Source: Lawsonibacter asaccharolyticus (lineage in GTDB: Bacteria; Bacillota; Clostridia; Oscillospirales; Oscillospiraceae). From it: a DNA stretch of 64,000 bases. Positions 23,573 through 32,453 of this stretch are shown in pieces. The stretch spans positions 2,976,001-3,040,000 of the forward strand of contig BFBT01000001.1 in NCBI GenBank assembly GCA_003112755.1. The letters run 5' to 3'. Numbering within the stretch: the first letter of the stretch is position 1; every line of letters starts with the position of its first letter. Under the pieces are notes generated by a model. The model was not told where the DNA came from and did no database searches. It saw only the letters and a list, made by a program, of their open reading frames with translations. The position numbers and the translations under genes are program-made.

Positions 23573-24889
23573 ATGGCAAGAAACGACGAAAAAAAGTCCA
23601 TCCGCTGCTCCTTCTGCGGCAAGCATCAGGACCAGGTCCGGCGGCTGATCGCCGGCCCGGGCGCCTATATCTGCAACGAGTGTGTCCAGCTGTGCATGGG
23701 CATCCTCAGCGACGATGTGGACCTGCCAGAGGAGGGCTACGCTGGAGAGATCCCTGACGAGATCCCTACGCCCCGGGAGATCCATCAGGTCCTGGACCAG
23801 TATATCATCGGCCAGGATCAGGCCAAGGTGGCCCTGTCAGTGGCGGTGTACAACCACTACAAGCGTATCTATTTTGGAGGCGCGGAGGATGTGGAGCTCC
23901 AGAAGAGCAACATCCTGCTCATGGGCCCCACCGGCTGCGGCAAGACCCTGTTTGCCCAGACCCTGGCCCGAATCCTGAAGGTGCCCTTCGCCATTGCCGA
24001 CGCCACCACTCTGACCGAGGCGGGCTATGTGGGCGACGACGTGGAGAACATCCTGCTTCGTCTGGTGCAGGCCGCCGACTACGACGTGGAGCTGGCGGAG
24101 CGGGGCATCATCTATATCGACGAGATGGATAAGATCGCCCGGAAGAGCGAGAACACCTCCATTACCCGGGACGTTTCCGGTGAGGGCGTGCAGCAGGCCC
24201 TGCTGAAGATCCTGGAGGGCACGGTGGCCAATGTTCCGCCCCAGGGCGGACGGAAGCACCCCCACCAGGAGTTCATCCAGGTGGACACCAAGAACATCCT
24301 GTTCATCTGCGGCGGCGCCTTCGACGGCATCGACAAGATCATCGAGAACCGCCTGGATAAGCGCAGCATGGGCTTCGGCGCCCAGCTTCAGAGCAAGAAG
24401 GAGCGCAATGTGGGCGAATTCCTGAAGGAGATCCAGCCCCAGGACCTGCTGAAATTCGGCATCATCCCGGAGCTGGTGGGCCGCCTGCCCGTCATCACTA
24501 CCCTCCAGTCACTGGACCGGGAGCAGATGATCCAGATCCTCACTGAGCCCAAAAACGCCTTGGTGAAGCAGTATCAGAAGCTGCTGGACTATGACGAGGT
24601 GGTGCTGGAGTTCAGCCGGGAGGCCCTGGAGGCGGTGGCCGACCGGGCGGTGGCCCGGGGCATCGGAGCCCGGGGCCTGCGGGCCGTGCTGGAGGAGGTC
24701 ATGACCAAGATCATGTACAGCGTCCCCTCTGACCCCACCATCGTCAAGGTGACAATCACGGCTTCCTGCGTGACGGACGGGGCCGACCCGGAGATCGTCC
24801 GGGACCCGGAGCGCCGCCAGCGCCCCCGTCTGGGCAAGGCGTCCCTGCGGGCCGAGCGCGGCGGTGCGGTGGGTACCAACGCCGGCTGA
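23573..24889 (+). CDS. clpX: ATP-dependent Clp protease ATP-binding subunit ClpX
   Basis: AAA+ unfoldase that delivers substrates to ClpP. 438 aa. N-terminal zinc-binding domain with C12, C15, C34, C37; Walker A GPTGCGKT (118-125); Walker [11 protein letters not shown]; ClpP-docking loop in RSMGFGAQ (IGF-loop position); sensor 2 [13 protein letters not shown]. The start is ATG 23573, because GAGGTG (23563-23568) precedes it; the ATG at 23561 lies in front of that Shine-Dalgarno. The C-terminal tail is basic and slightly extended ([19 protein letters not shown]). Confidence 0.96.
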   Translation: MARNDEKKSIRCSFCGKHQDQVRRLIAGPGAYICNECVQLCMGILSDDVDLPEEGYAGEIPDEIPTPREIHQVLDQYIIGQDQAKVALSVAVYNHYKRIYFGGAEDVELQKSNILLMGPTGCGKTLFAQTLARILKVPFAIADATTLTEAGYVGDDVENILLRLVQAADYDVELAERGIIYIDEMDKIARKSENTSITRDVSGEGVQQALLKILEGTVANVPPQGGRKHPHQEFIQVDTKNILFICGGAFDGIDKIIENRLDKRSMGFGAQLQSKKERNVGEFLKEIQPQDLLKFGIIPELVGRLPVITTLQSLDREQMIQILTEPKNALVKQYQKLLDYDEVVLEFSREALEAVADRAVARGIGARGLRAVLEEVMTKIMYSVPSDPTIVKVTITASCVTDGADPEIVRDPERRQRPRLGKASLRAERGGAVGTNAG

Positions 24890-24988
24890 ATCCCATTTGA
24901 ATGACCATTGCTGCAATGTCCCGCGGAAGCCTATCCTGTGCGGGCCTCCCGGGACTTGCTTTTTATTCCCAGAGAGGAAGTGACGAAC

Positions 24989-27403
24989 ATGGACCATGAT
25001 CCTGTTGCCAGCATCCAGACTCTCCCGGCTATCGCGCTGCGGGGGCTGACTGTGTTTCCCAATGTACTGATCCACTTCGACGTGGGCCGCGCGGCCTCCA
25101 TCAAGGCGATGGAGGCCGCCATGGCTGCCGGAGAGCCGGTGTTCCTGGTGGGCCAGAAGGACATGACGGTGGAGCGCCCCGAACGGGATGACCTGTACAC
25201 AGTGGGCACCCTGTCCAACGTGCGGCAGATCCTCCGCATGCCCGGGGACAACGTGCGTGTGATGGTGGAGGGCATCTCCCGGGCCCGCCTGAGGGACGTG
25301 ACCCAGAGGGAGCCCTATTTGATGGCGGAGATAGAAGCCATCCCGGAGGAGAAGGCGGGCAGGGCCTCGGCCAAGACCGAGGCCCTGATGCGCAGCACCT
25401 ATGAGATGTTCCAAAATTACACGGAGCTCGCCCCCAAGATCTCACCGGACCTGCTCATCAATGTGCTGGCCAGCGACGACCCAGGCTATATCGCGGACTA
25501 TATCGCCCAGAACATCGCCATGCGCAACAGTGACAAGCAGGCCATCCTGGAGGAGCTCCGGCCGGTGCGCCGCCTGGAGCGTATGTACCGCCTGCTGTGC
25601 CGGGAGGTGGAGGTGCTCTCCCTTGACATGGAGATCCAGAGCCGGGCCCGGGAGCAGATGTCGGAGAACCAGCGGGACTACTATCTCCGGGAGCAGATGA
25701 AGGCCATCCAGGCCGAGCTGGGTGAGAGCGAGAACGGGGACAGCGAGACGGCGGACTATCGGAAAAAGATTGCTGAGGCCCAGCTGCCGGAGCCGGTGCG
25801 GGAGAAGCTGGAGAAGGAACTCAACCGCCTGTCCAAGCAGCCCTTCGGCTCCTCAGAGGCCACCGTGATCCGCAACTATCTGGATGTATGCCTGGAGCTG
25901 CCCTGGGGCAAAAAGACCCGGGAACGGGTCAGCGTGGAGGCTGCCCGCAAGGTGCTGGACAAGGACCACTATGGGCTGGAGAAGGTGAAGGAGCGCATCC
26001 TGGAGTTCCTGGCCGTCAAGCAGCTGGCCCCTGAGCTGAAGGGGCAGGTGATCTGCCTGGTGGGCCCGCCTGGTGTGGGAAAGACCTCCATTGCCATGTC
26101 CATGGCCCGGGCCATGAATCGTAAGCTGGCCCGCATCTCTCTGGGCGGCATCAGCGACGAGGCGGAGATCCGGGGCCACCGCAAGACCTATGTGGGGGCC
26201 ATGCCGGGCCGTATCATCAACGCCATCAGCCAGTCTGGGAGCAGCAACCCCCTGCTCCTGCTGGACGAGATCGACAAGCTGGGCTATGACCACCGGGGTG
26301 ACCCGGCCTCGGCCCTGCTGGAGGTGCTGGACGGAGAGCAGAACGCCTCCTTCCGGGACCACTTCCTGGAGGTGCCCTTCGACCTGTCCGATGTGCTGTT
26401 CGTGACCACTGCCAATACCACAGAGACCATCCCACGGCCCCTGCTGGACCGGATGGAGGTCATCGAGCTGAACAGCTATACCGACGAGGAGAAACTTCAG
26501 ATCGCTAAGCGCCACCTACTGCCCAAGGAGCTCAAGCGCCACGGGCTGGCCCGGACCCAGCTGAAGGTGTCTGATGGCGCCATCCGGGAGATGGTGGCCT
26601 CTTACACCCGGGAGTCGGGAGTGCGGGTGCTGGAGCGCAAGATGGCCACCCTGTGCCGAAAGGCCGCCATGAAGCTGGTGGAGGGAACATGCAAGTCTGT
26701 TTCCATTACAGAGCGGGACCTGGAGGAATATTTGGGAGCGCCCCGCTTCCACCCGGAGCGGGAGGCACTCGCCCAGCGGGTGGGCGTAGTTAATGGCCTG
26801 GCCTGGACCTCTGTGGGCGGTGAGCTGCTGGAGGTGGAGGTCAACGTGGTCCCCGGCAGCGGCAAGGTGGAGCTCACCGGCAACCTGGGCGACGTGATGA
26901 AGGAGTCGGCCCACGCAGCCCTCAGCTTTATCCGCAGCCGGGCCTCTCAGCTGGGCATTGACGGAGATTTCTACAAGAACAGGGACATCCATGTCCACTT
27001 CCCCGAAGGGGCGGTCCCAAAGGACGGCCCTTCCGCGGGCATCGCCATCACCACGGCTATGGTGTCCGCTTTGACAGATACACCGGTAAAGCCGGGACTG
27101 GCCATGACCGGCGAAGTAACGCTGAGAGGCCGGGTGCTGGCCATCGGCGGACTGCGGGAAAAAACTATGGCGGCCCTGCGCAACGGCATCAAGACCGTAA
27201 TCGTTCCGGCGGAGAATGAGAAGGACCTGGAGGAGATCGACCAGACGGTCCGCGCCGCCCTCCATTTTATCCTGGTGGAGCAGGTGGACCAGGTGCTGGC
27301 CGCAGCGCTGTCTCTGTCCGGCACCGCCTGTGAGCGGGGCACCGAGCAGGGGGGACCCTTCCCTGCAGGAAAGGGCAGGACGTCCATCGGCCTGAAGCAG
27401 TAA
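24989..27403 (+). CDS. lon: ATP-dependent protease Lon
   Basis: 804-aa homohexameric AAA+ serine protease for misfolded and regulatory proteins. N-terminal LAN domain (TLPAIALRGLTVFPNVLIHF), long coiled-coil (residues about 200-300), Walker A GPPGVGKTS, Walker B LLLDEIDKL, and a C-terminal protease domain with the catalytic dyad S682 (DGPSAGIA) and K725 (LREKTMA). The start is ATG 24989, with AGAGGAAGTG upstream; the 27 codons open before it are non-homologous. The C-terminus carries a short Gly-rich tail beyond the usual end. Confidence 0.97.
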   Translation: MDHDPVASIQTLPAIALRGLTVFPNVLIHFDVGRAASIKAMEAAMAAGEPVFLVGQKDMTVERPERDDLYTVGTLSNVRQILRMPGDNVRVMVEGISRARLRDVTQREPYLMAEIEAIPEEKAGRASAKTEALMRSTYEMFQNYTELAPKISPDLLINVLASDDPGYIADYIAQNIAMRNSDKQAILEELRPVRRLERMYRLLCREVEVLSLDMEIQSRAREQMSENQRDYYLREQMKAIQAELGESENGDSETADYRKKIAEAQLPEPVREKLEKELNRLSKQPFGSSEATVIRNYLDVCLELPWGKKTRERVSVEAARKVLDKDHYGLEKVKERILEFLAVKQLAPELKGQVICLVGPPGVGKTSIAMSMARAMNRKLARISLGGISDEAEIRGHRKTYVGAMPGRIINAISQSGSSNPLLLLDEIDKLGYDHRGDPASALLEVLDGEQNASFRDHFLEVPFDLSDVLFVTTANTTETIPRPLLDRMEVIELNSYTDEEKLQIAKRHLLPKELKRHGLARTQLKVSDGAIREMVASYTRESGVRVLERKMATLCRKAAMKLVEGTCKSVSITERDLEEYLGAPRFHPEREALAQRVGVVNGLAWTSVGGELLEVEVNVVPGSGKVELTGNLGDVMKESAHAALSFIRSRASQLGIDGDFYKNRDIHVHFPEGAVPKDGPSAGIAITTAMVSALTDTPVKPGLAMTGEVTLRGRVLAIGGLREKTMAALRNGIKTVIVPAENEKDLEEIDQTVRAALHFILVEQVDQVLAAALSLSGTACERGTEQGGPFPAGKGRTSIGLKQ

Positions 27404-27417
27404 GAGGGGGAGAGACC

Positions 27418-28005
27418 ATGGCCATCAACTTCCAACAGGCGGAGTTCATCCGCTCCGCCACCGCCCCCAAGGATTTTCCCAGAGACGGGCTCCCCCAGGT
27501 GGCTTTTGCCGGACGCTCCAATGTGGGGAAGTCCTCGGTTATTAACCGGCTGCTGGGGCGCAAAAACTTTGCCCGGGTGGGGGCGGCCCCGGGCAAGACC
27601 GTCCATATCAACTACTTTCTGATCGATAAGACCTTTTATCTGGTGGATCTGCCCGGCTATGGCTACGCCAAGGTCTCCAAGGCAGAGCGGGACCGGTGGG
27701 GCCGCCTGATGGAGGACTACTTCGCGGACCGGGAGCTGATGACCTTCGGCGCCATGATCGTGGACGCCCGTCACAAGCCCACCGCCGATGACTGCACCAT
27801 GGCCCAGTGGTACCGGGACGCCGGCTGCCCTTTTGTGGTTGTGGCCAACAAGCTGGATAAGCTGAAAAAAAGAGAGATCGAGTCCAATCTTCTGACAATT
27901 CGAGAGACGCTGGAGTTGGATGAGTCTGTAAAGTTAATTCCCTTTTCTGCTGAGAAGGGCGAAGGAAAACAGGAGCTTCTGGATTTGATCCTATCGAAAT
28001 TGTGA
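27418..28005 (+). CDS. engB: Ribosome biogenesis GTP-binding protein EngB (YsxC)
   Basis: 195-aa Era-like GTPase required for 50S assembly. G1 AGRSNVGKSS (31-40), G3 DLPGYG, G4 VVANKLDKLK, and the family N-terminus INFQQAEFIRSATAPKDFP. It directly follows lon (14-bp gap), the same lon-ysxC order as in Bacillus. Confidence 0.96.
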   Translation: MAINFQQAEFIRSATAPKDFPRDGLPQVAFAGRSNVGKSSVINRLLGRKNFARVGAAPGKTVHINYFLIDKTFYLVDLPGYGYAKVSKAERDRWGRLMEDYFADRELMTFGAMIVDARHKPTADDCTMAQWYRDAGCPFVVVANKLDKLKKREIESNLLTIRETLELDESVKLIPFSAEKGEGKQELLDLILSKL

Positions 28006-28010
28006 GGAAG

Positions 28011-28050
28011 CACGGCCCCTCTGCGCCCATGCGGGCACGGAGGGGCCGTG
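28011..28050 (+). other. GC-rich hairpin after engB
   Basis: An 11-bp stem CACGGCCCCTC/GAGGGGCCGTG with an 18-nt loop between engB and the hydrolase gene. No T tract. Possibly a partial terminator or stability element. Confidence 0.45.
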
Positions 28051-28094
28051 TGCGTGTTCCCGCTGCGGCGGGGAGAAAAGGGAGGGAAACGGAG

Positions 28095-28907
28095 ATGTTG
28101 GAGCGGAGCTATCAGACGAGACAGGGGACCATCCGATACTGGGTGAGCGCGCCCGGCCCTCGCGGGACCGCGCTGGTCTTTCTGCCGGGCCTGACGGCGG
28201 ATCACCGGCTGTTCCAGATGCAGTTCTCCTTTTTTGCATCCCGCCGGCCCCTGCTGGTGTGGGACGCACCGGGCCACGGGGCCTCCCGCCCATTTGCCCT
28301 GGATTTCTCCCTGATGGAACAGGCAGAGTGGCTCCACGGGATCTTGGTTCGGGAGAGGATGGGAGGGCCTGTATTGATCGGTCAGTCCATGGGGGGGTAT
28401 CTGGCGCAGTGCTTTATGGAGCGATTCCCCGGACAGGCCCGGGGATTTATCTCCATTGATTCCGCCCCGCTTCAACGGAGGTATGTCACGGCGGCAGAGC
28501 TCTGGGCACTGCGGCGCTGCGAGCTGCTCTACCGCTGTTACCCCTGGAGCATACTGCGGAAAGCCGGAGCCAGAGGGTGCGCGGAGACAGCCCAGGGGCA
28601 GACGCTGATGAAGGAGATGATGGACTGTTACAGCAAAAGGGAATTCAGCGCCCTGGCGGGGCACGGGTTTCGGGCTCTGGCGGAGGCGATGGCGGCTGAT
28701 CTGCCGTACAAAGTGGACTGTCCCGCCCTTCTGCTGTGCGGGGAACGGGACCGGGCGGGCCTGACGAGACGGTATAACCGCCGCTGGTCGGAAGAGACCG
28801 GCATCCCCCTGGTGTGGCTCCAGAGCGCGGGGCACAACTCCAACACGGACGTGCCGGATCAGGTCAACTCCATCATCCAGGGCTTCCTCAGGGAACATGG
28901 ACTTTGA
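28095..28907 (+). CDS. Alpha/beta-hydrolase
   Basis: 270 aa, alpha/beta-hydrolase fold. Oxyanion region FLPGLTADHR, WDAPGHGAS, nucleophile S98 in IGQSMGG, acid D219 (GERDRAG), base H247 (SAGHNSN). The last motif has the HNSN form seen in many uncharacterised Firmicutes hydrolases. Substrate unknown; no signal peptide. ATG 28095 is selected by GGGAGGGAAACGG upstream. Nothing adjacent suggests a pathway. Confidence 0.8.
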   Translation: MLERSYQTRQGTIRYWVSAPGPRGTALVFLPGLTADHRLFQMQFSFFASRRPLLVWDAPGHGASRPFALDFSLMEQAEWLHGILVRERMGGPVLIGQSMGGYLAQCFMERFPGQARGFISIDSAPLQRRYVTAAELWALRRCELLYRCYPWSILRKAGARGCAETAQGQTLMKEMMDCYSKREFSALAGHGFRALAEAMAADLPYKVDCPALLLCGERDRAGLTRRYNRRWSEETGIPLVWLQSAGHNSNTDVPDQVNSIIQGFLREHGL

Positions 28908-29071
28908 AACGTGTCGGCGGGGACCTGGCCCGATGGGGAGGCAGAGGCCGCCCTTCTACGGCAGATCCCAGTCATCCTCAAAAGGAAAAATCTTACCCTC
29001 CGGCTTTCTGTAAATTTCCGAAGTTCTCTCTACGCAGCATTTTTGGAAAAAGAGCTGCCTGATTCGCCGTC

Positions 29072-29100
29072 TTGTATTTTCTTTGAGAATCTGGTATGAT
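29072..29100 (+). promoter_or_regulatory. Sigma-A promoter for the M50 protease-scpAB operon
   Basis: TTGTAT (29072-29077), 17 bp, TATGAT (29095-29100). The preceding gap 28908-29071 shows no convincing gene. Confidence 0.65.
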
Positions 29101-29154
29101 AAACAAGTATTTATTTGTCCATGGGTGCCCCATGGACACGGAAGGGAGGCCGCC

Positions 29155-29841
29155 ATGGGGTCGCTGAATGGTTTTCTGGAGCATATGGACTGGTTTCAAC
29201 TGTTTCTGCTGCTGATCGGTGCGGTGGCCTGCCTGTTCTGCATCACCTTCCACGAGCTGGCCCACGGGTTCGCGGCCTACCAGCTGGGGGACCCCACCGC
29301 CAAGGTGAACGGCCGTCTGACGCTGAACCCGATCTCTCATATCGACTGGATCGGCCTGATGCTGCTGCTCACTGTGCGGGTGGGCTGGGCCAAGCCGGTG
29401 CCAGTGGATATGCGGAACTTCCGCCACCCAAAGCGGGACATGGCCATCACCGCCCTGGCCGGCCCTGCGGCCAACTTCCTTCTGGCCACGGCTGCCCTGG
29501 GGGTGGCCTCCCTGATCTATCACTTCGCGCCTCAGGGGACGGTGGCGGCCTATGCCATCTATTTCTTCCTGTATATGGCGGTGCTCAGTGTAGGGCTGGG
29601 GATCTTTAACCTGGTCCCTATCCCACCGCTGGACGGTTCCAAGATCCTGTTCGCCCTGCTGCCCGACCGGATCTACTACCAATACCTGCGCTATGAGCGT
29701 TTTTTTATCCTGGCTGTGGTGCTGCTGGCCTGGATGGGGGTGTTCAGCGTGCCCCTGAGCTTCTGCATGGAGGGCATCGTCCGCGGCCTGTGCGCGGTGA
29801 CCGCCTTCCCGTTCCAGCTGGCGCAGTACTATTTCTTCTGA
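29155..29841 (+). CDS. Site-2-protease family (M50) membrane metalloprotease
   Basis: 228 aa, about five transmembrane helices. Zinc motif HELAH (33-37) in the first long helix; NPISHIDWIGL and the third ligand region NLVPIPPLDGSK place it in the YwhC/YydH group of small S2P-like proteases without a PDZ domain. It may cleave membrane-bound regulators, but no substrate is known. The start is ATG 29155, preceded by GAAGGGAGG. It lies immediately before scpA, a conserved Firmicutes arrangement. Confidence 0.88.
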   Translation: MGSLNGFLEHMDWFQLFLLLIGAVACLFCITFHELAHGFAAYQLGDPTAKVNGRLTLNPISHIDWIGLMLLLTVRVGWAKPVPVDMRNFRHPKRDMAITALAGPAANFLLATAALGVASLIYHFAPQGTVAAYAIYFFLYMAVLSVGLGIFNLVPIPPLDGSKILFALLPDRIYYQYLRYERFFILAVVLLAWMGVFSVPLSFCMEGIVRGLCAVTAFPFQLAQYYFF

Positions 29842-29861
29842 GAGGCATTGGGGGGAACGCT

Positions 29862-30668
29862 TTGGACAGTCCGATCTACCACCTGGAAGGGGTGGTCAAG
29901 GCCAAAACAGAGGACATGGAGGACTTTGTCGGCCCCCTGGACCTGATCCTTCACCTGCTGAGCAAAAACAAGATGGAGATCAAGGACATTCAGATCTCTC
30001 TGATTCTGGACCAGTATCTGGCCTGGATGGCCGCCCGCAAGGAGATGGACCTGGAGGTAGCCAGCGAGTTTGTCACCATGGCCTCCCAGCTGGTCTATAT
30101 CAAGACGAGGATGCTCCTCTCCATCCACGACGAGGAGGCCCTGAGCGAGATGGAGCAGCTCATTGCCAGCCTGGAGGAGCACCAGCGCAATGAGAACTAT
30201 CTGAAGATCAAGGAGATCGCCCCCCTGCTGGACCGGCGGTACAGCTATGGGAGAGACTTCATCACCAAAGTGCCGGAGACCATTCAGCCGGACAGGACCT
30301 ACCGCTATGTCCACGACAGGGAGGACCTGAAAAAGGCTATTCTGTCTGTCCTGTCCAGGGCGGACCACCAGCTGCCGCCCCCAGTGGCGGCCTTTCAAGG
30401 CATCGTGGGGCGGGAGCCATACCCCGTGTCGGAAAAGGCAGGGGAGATCATCCGCCGGCTGCTCCGGACCGGGGTCACCCGGTTCCGCGCCCTGTTCCAG
30501 GGCAACCGCAGCCGCTCCGAGGTGGTGGCCACCTTCCTGGCGGTGCTGGAGCTGTGCAAGGCCCACCGCCTGCGGCTGGCCGGGACGGAGGAGGACTGTA
30601 CCATCACCTCCACCCAGGGGGAGCAGGGGGACCATTTAGAGGTCACAGCGGATTCCTTTGAATTTTAA
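29862..30668 (+). CDS. scpA: Segregation and condensation protein A
   Basis: Kleisin subunit of the bacterial SMC complex; links Smc heads with ScpB. 268 aa. N-terminal VKAKTEDMEDFVGPLDLILH and LLSKNKMEIKDIQIS, central acidic linker, C-terminal winged helix that ends with FLAVLELCKAHRLRL. The start is TTG 29862: GGGGGAA lies 5 nt upstream and the protein then begins LDSPIYHLEG. Confidence 0.93.
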   Translation: MDSPIYHLEGVVKAKTEDMEDFVGPLDLILHLLSKNKMEIKDIQISLILDQYLAWMAARKEMDLEVASEFVTMASQLVYIKTRMLLSIHDEEALSEMEQLIASLEEHQRNENYLKIKEIAPLLDRRYSYGRDFITKVPETIQPDRTYRYVHDREDLKKAILSVLSRADHQLPPPVAAFQGIVGREPYPVSEKAGEIIRRLLRTGVTRFRALFQGNRSRSEVVATFLAVLELCKAHRLRLAGTEEDCTITSTQGEQGDHLEVTADSFEF

Positions 30669-30686
30669 CAGGATGGGAGAAGAGGC

Positions 30687-31322
30687 ATGGAACTGAAGGA
30701 GCTGGAGGCCGCGCTGGAGGGGGTCCTGTTCGCCGCCGGGGAGCCGGTGGGGGTGGAGCGCCTGTGTCTGGGGCTGGAGGTGGATCGGGCCACCATGGAC
30801 GCAGTGGCCCAGCGGCTGATGGACCGGTACAGCTATGAGCGGCGGGGTATCCGCCTGGTGCGGCTGGATACCAGCTACCAGCTGTGCTCTGCTCCGGAAT
30901 TCGCTCCCTATATCCGCAAGACTTTGGAGAATCGGAAGCCGGCGCGGCTGTCCCAGCCTGCGCTGGAGGTGCTGGCGGTGATCGCCTACTACCAGCCGGT
31001 GACCCGGGCCTATGTGGACCAGATCCGGGGGGTGGACAGCGCCTATACGGTGGGACTGCTGCTGGAGCGGGAGCTCATTGAGGAGTGCGGTCGGCTGGCC
31101 GTTCCCGGGCGGCCCATCCTGTACCGCACAACGAAAAATTTCCTGCGCTCCTTTGGGCTGTCCAGCCTGGAAGAGCTGCCTGAGCTGCCGGATGCCTCCC
31201 AGGAGAGCGGACAGCTGACCCTGGAGCTGGAGGCGGCGGTAGCCCGTTTGAGGGCGGAGGAGAGTGGGCAGACTGTCCAAGAGGATGGGGCAGCTCACCC
31301 GGCCCAGGAGGAGACGGAATGA
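30687..31322 (+). CDS. scpB: Segregation and condensation protein B
   Basis: Dimeric winged-helix partner of ScpA in the SMC condensin. 211 aa: LEAALEGVLFAAGEPVGVER at the N-terminus, LSQPALEVLAVIAYYQPVTR and GVDSAYTVGLLLERELIEEC in the core, and YRTTKNFLRSFGLSSLEELP near the end. An acidic C-terminal tail follows. Confidence 0.95.
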   Translation: MELKELEAALEGVLFAAGEPVGVERLCLGLEVDRATMDAVAQRLMDRYSYERRGIRLVRLDTSYQLCSAPEFAPYIRKTLENRKPARLSQPALEVLAVIAYYQPVTRAYVDQIRGVDSAYTVGLLLERELIEECGRLAVPGRPILYRTTKNFLRSFGLSSLEELPELPDASQESGQLTLELEAAVARLRAEESGQTVQEDGAAHPAQEETE

Positions 31323-31927
31323 GGGGGTGGATCGTTCTGGCGGCGGTCCTGCTGCTGTTGTTCCTGCTGGGGCAGCTGCGGCTGGGCGCGGTGGGGGAGT
31401 ATGGTCCCGGAGGCGCCGGAGCCTGGTTCCGGGCGGGGCCTGTCCGCATCCGCCTCTACCCGAGGAGGCGCTCAGGGCCTTCGAAAAAGGAGAAGGCGCC
31501 CAAGCCCGGGAAGGAGCACCCTGCGGGGGAGGCACGCGGCGGCGGACTTTTGGAGCTGATGAAGGAGCTGCTGCCCCTGGCCTTGGAGGCGGCGGGCTGT
31601 TTCCGCCGCAGGCTGCGGGTGGATCAGCTGGAGCTGAAGCTCACCATCGGCGCGGCGGACCCAGGAGACGCAGCTATCCGATATGGACAGGCCAACGCCC
31701 TGCTGGGAAGCATCTGGCAGCCCCTGACAGAGGCGTTCCATGTGGAGGAGGGCCGGGCTCGGGTGGAGGTGGACTTCACCGCGGCGGCCCCGGTGCTGAC
31801 GGGGCAGGTGTCCCTGTCCCTGAAGCTGTATCAGCTCCTGTGGCTGGGGCTGCACTTCGGCCTGCGGGCCCTGAGTACCTATGTGAACCATCGAAATCGG
31901 CATAAACAGCAGAGAGAGGCGGTTTGA
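31319..31927 (+). CDS. DUF2953-type membrane protein
   Basis: 202 aa. One N-terminal transmembrane helix (about 4-22), a basic Lys/Arg/Pro-rich stretch (48-75), then a C-terminal domain with LRVDQLELKLTIGAADPGDA and ARVEVDFTAAAPVLTGQVSL. The order (ScpB, DUF2953, YtfJ/GerW) is conserved in sporulating Clostridia, which suggests a sporulation link, unproven. ATGA overlap with scpB. Confidence 0.75.
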   Translation: MRGWIVLAAVLLLLFLLGQLRLGAVGEYGPGGAGAWFRAGPVRIRLYPRRRSGPSKKEKAPKPGKEHPAGEARGGGLLELMKELLPLALEAAGCFRRRLRVDQLELKLTIGAADPGDAAIRYGQANALLGSIWQPLTEAFHVEEGRARVEVDFTAAAPVLTGQVSLSLKLYQLLWLGLHFGLRALSTYVNHRNRHKQQREAV

Positions 31928-31929
31928 AT

Positions 31930-32355
31930 ATGGAAAAACAGCATCCCATCAATGAAATGATGAGCACTACAATGGAGAAGATCCGCAGCATGATGGACGC
32001 CAACACCATCATTGGCGACCCCATCCAGACCGGGGAGGTCACCCTGATCCCGGTTTCCAGGCTGTCCTTTGGATTTGCCAGCGGCGGGAGCGACTTTGTG
32101 ACCAAAAATCAGAAACCCGGGGCTGAGAACACCTTTGGCGGGGGCAGCGGCGCCAGCGCGAAGATGGAGCCGGTGGCCTTCCTCATCATCAAGGGGGACA
32201 GCGTCAAGCTGCTCCCGGTCGATCCACCTCCCGCCACCACGGTGGACCGGGTCATCGAGGTGGTGCCTGAGGTGGTGGAAAAGGTCACCGATTTCCTGGA
32301 AAAGCAGAAAAAAGCAGACGAGCCCCCGGAGGGAACGGACCACTTTGTGGTGTGA
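31930..32355 (+). CDS. ytfJ: GerW-family sporulation protein (YtfJ)
   Basis: 141 aa. Recognised by HPINEMMSTTMEKIRSMMDA, NTIIGDPIQTGEVTLIPVSR, LSFGFASGGSDF and the C-terminal VEKVTDFLEKQKK. GerW proteins are forespore-expressed and needed for normal germination in Bacillus. ATG 31930 is preferred to TTG 31924 for its spacing from GAGAGGCGG. Its place directly after DUF2953 supports the call. Confidence 0.85.
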   Translation: MEKQHPINEMMSTTMEKIRSMMDANTIIGDPIQTGEVTLIPVSRLSFGFASGGSDFVTKNQKPGAENTFGGGSGASAKMEPVAFLIIKGDSVKLLPVDPPPATTVDRVIEVVPEVVEKVTDFLEKQKKADEPPEGTDHFVV

Positions 32356-32376
32356 CCGCACTGATCTGACAGAATT

Positions 32377-32390
32377 TGCCGGATCCGGCA
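32377..32390. repeat. 14-bp perfect palindrome upstream of the DD-carboxypeptidase gene
   Basis: TGCCGGATCCGGCA in the 98-bp gap between ytfJ and the carboxypeptidase gene. No promoter of sigma-A type is obvious beside it. It could be an operator or an RNA hairpin core. Confidence 0.4.
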
Positions 32391-32453
32391 GGGAGAGAAA
32401 ACCGGCGGCCCGGAAAATACTAAGGTCACTTTGTTTGATGGAAGGTGACCATA

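Noticed and set aside
28911-29099. 62-codon + strand frame after the hydrolase
   Set aside because: No Shine-Dalgarno, mixed composition, and it runs through the promoter of the next operon.
28956-29156. 66-codon - strand frame ending GKIFPFEDDWDLP upstream of the M50 gene
   Set aside because: The tail looks protein-like, but no credible start codon or ribosome-binding site exists and it overlaps the M50 promoter. Left unannotated.
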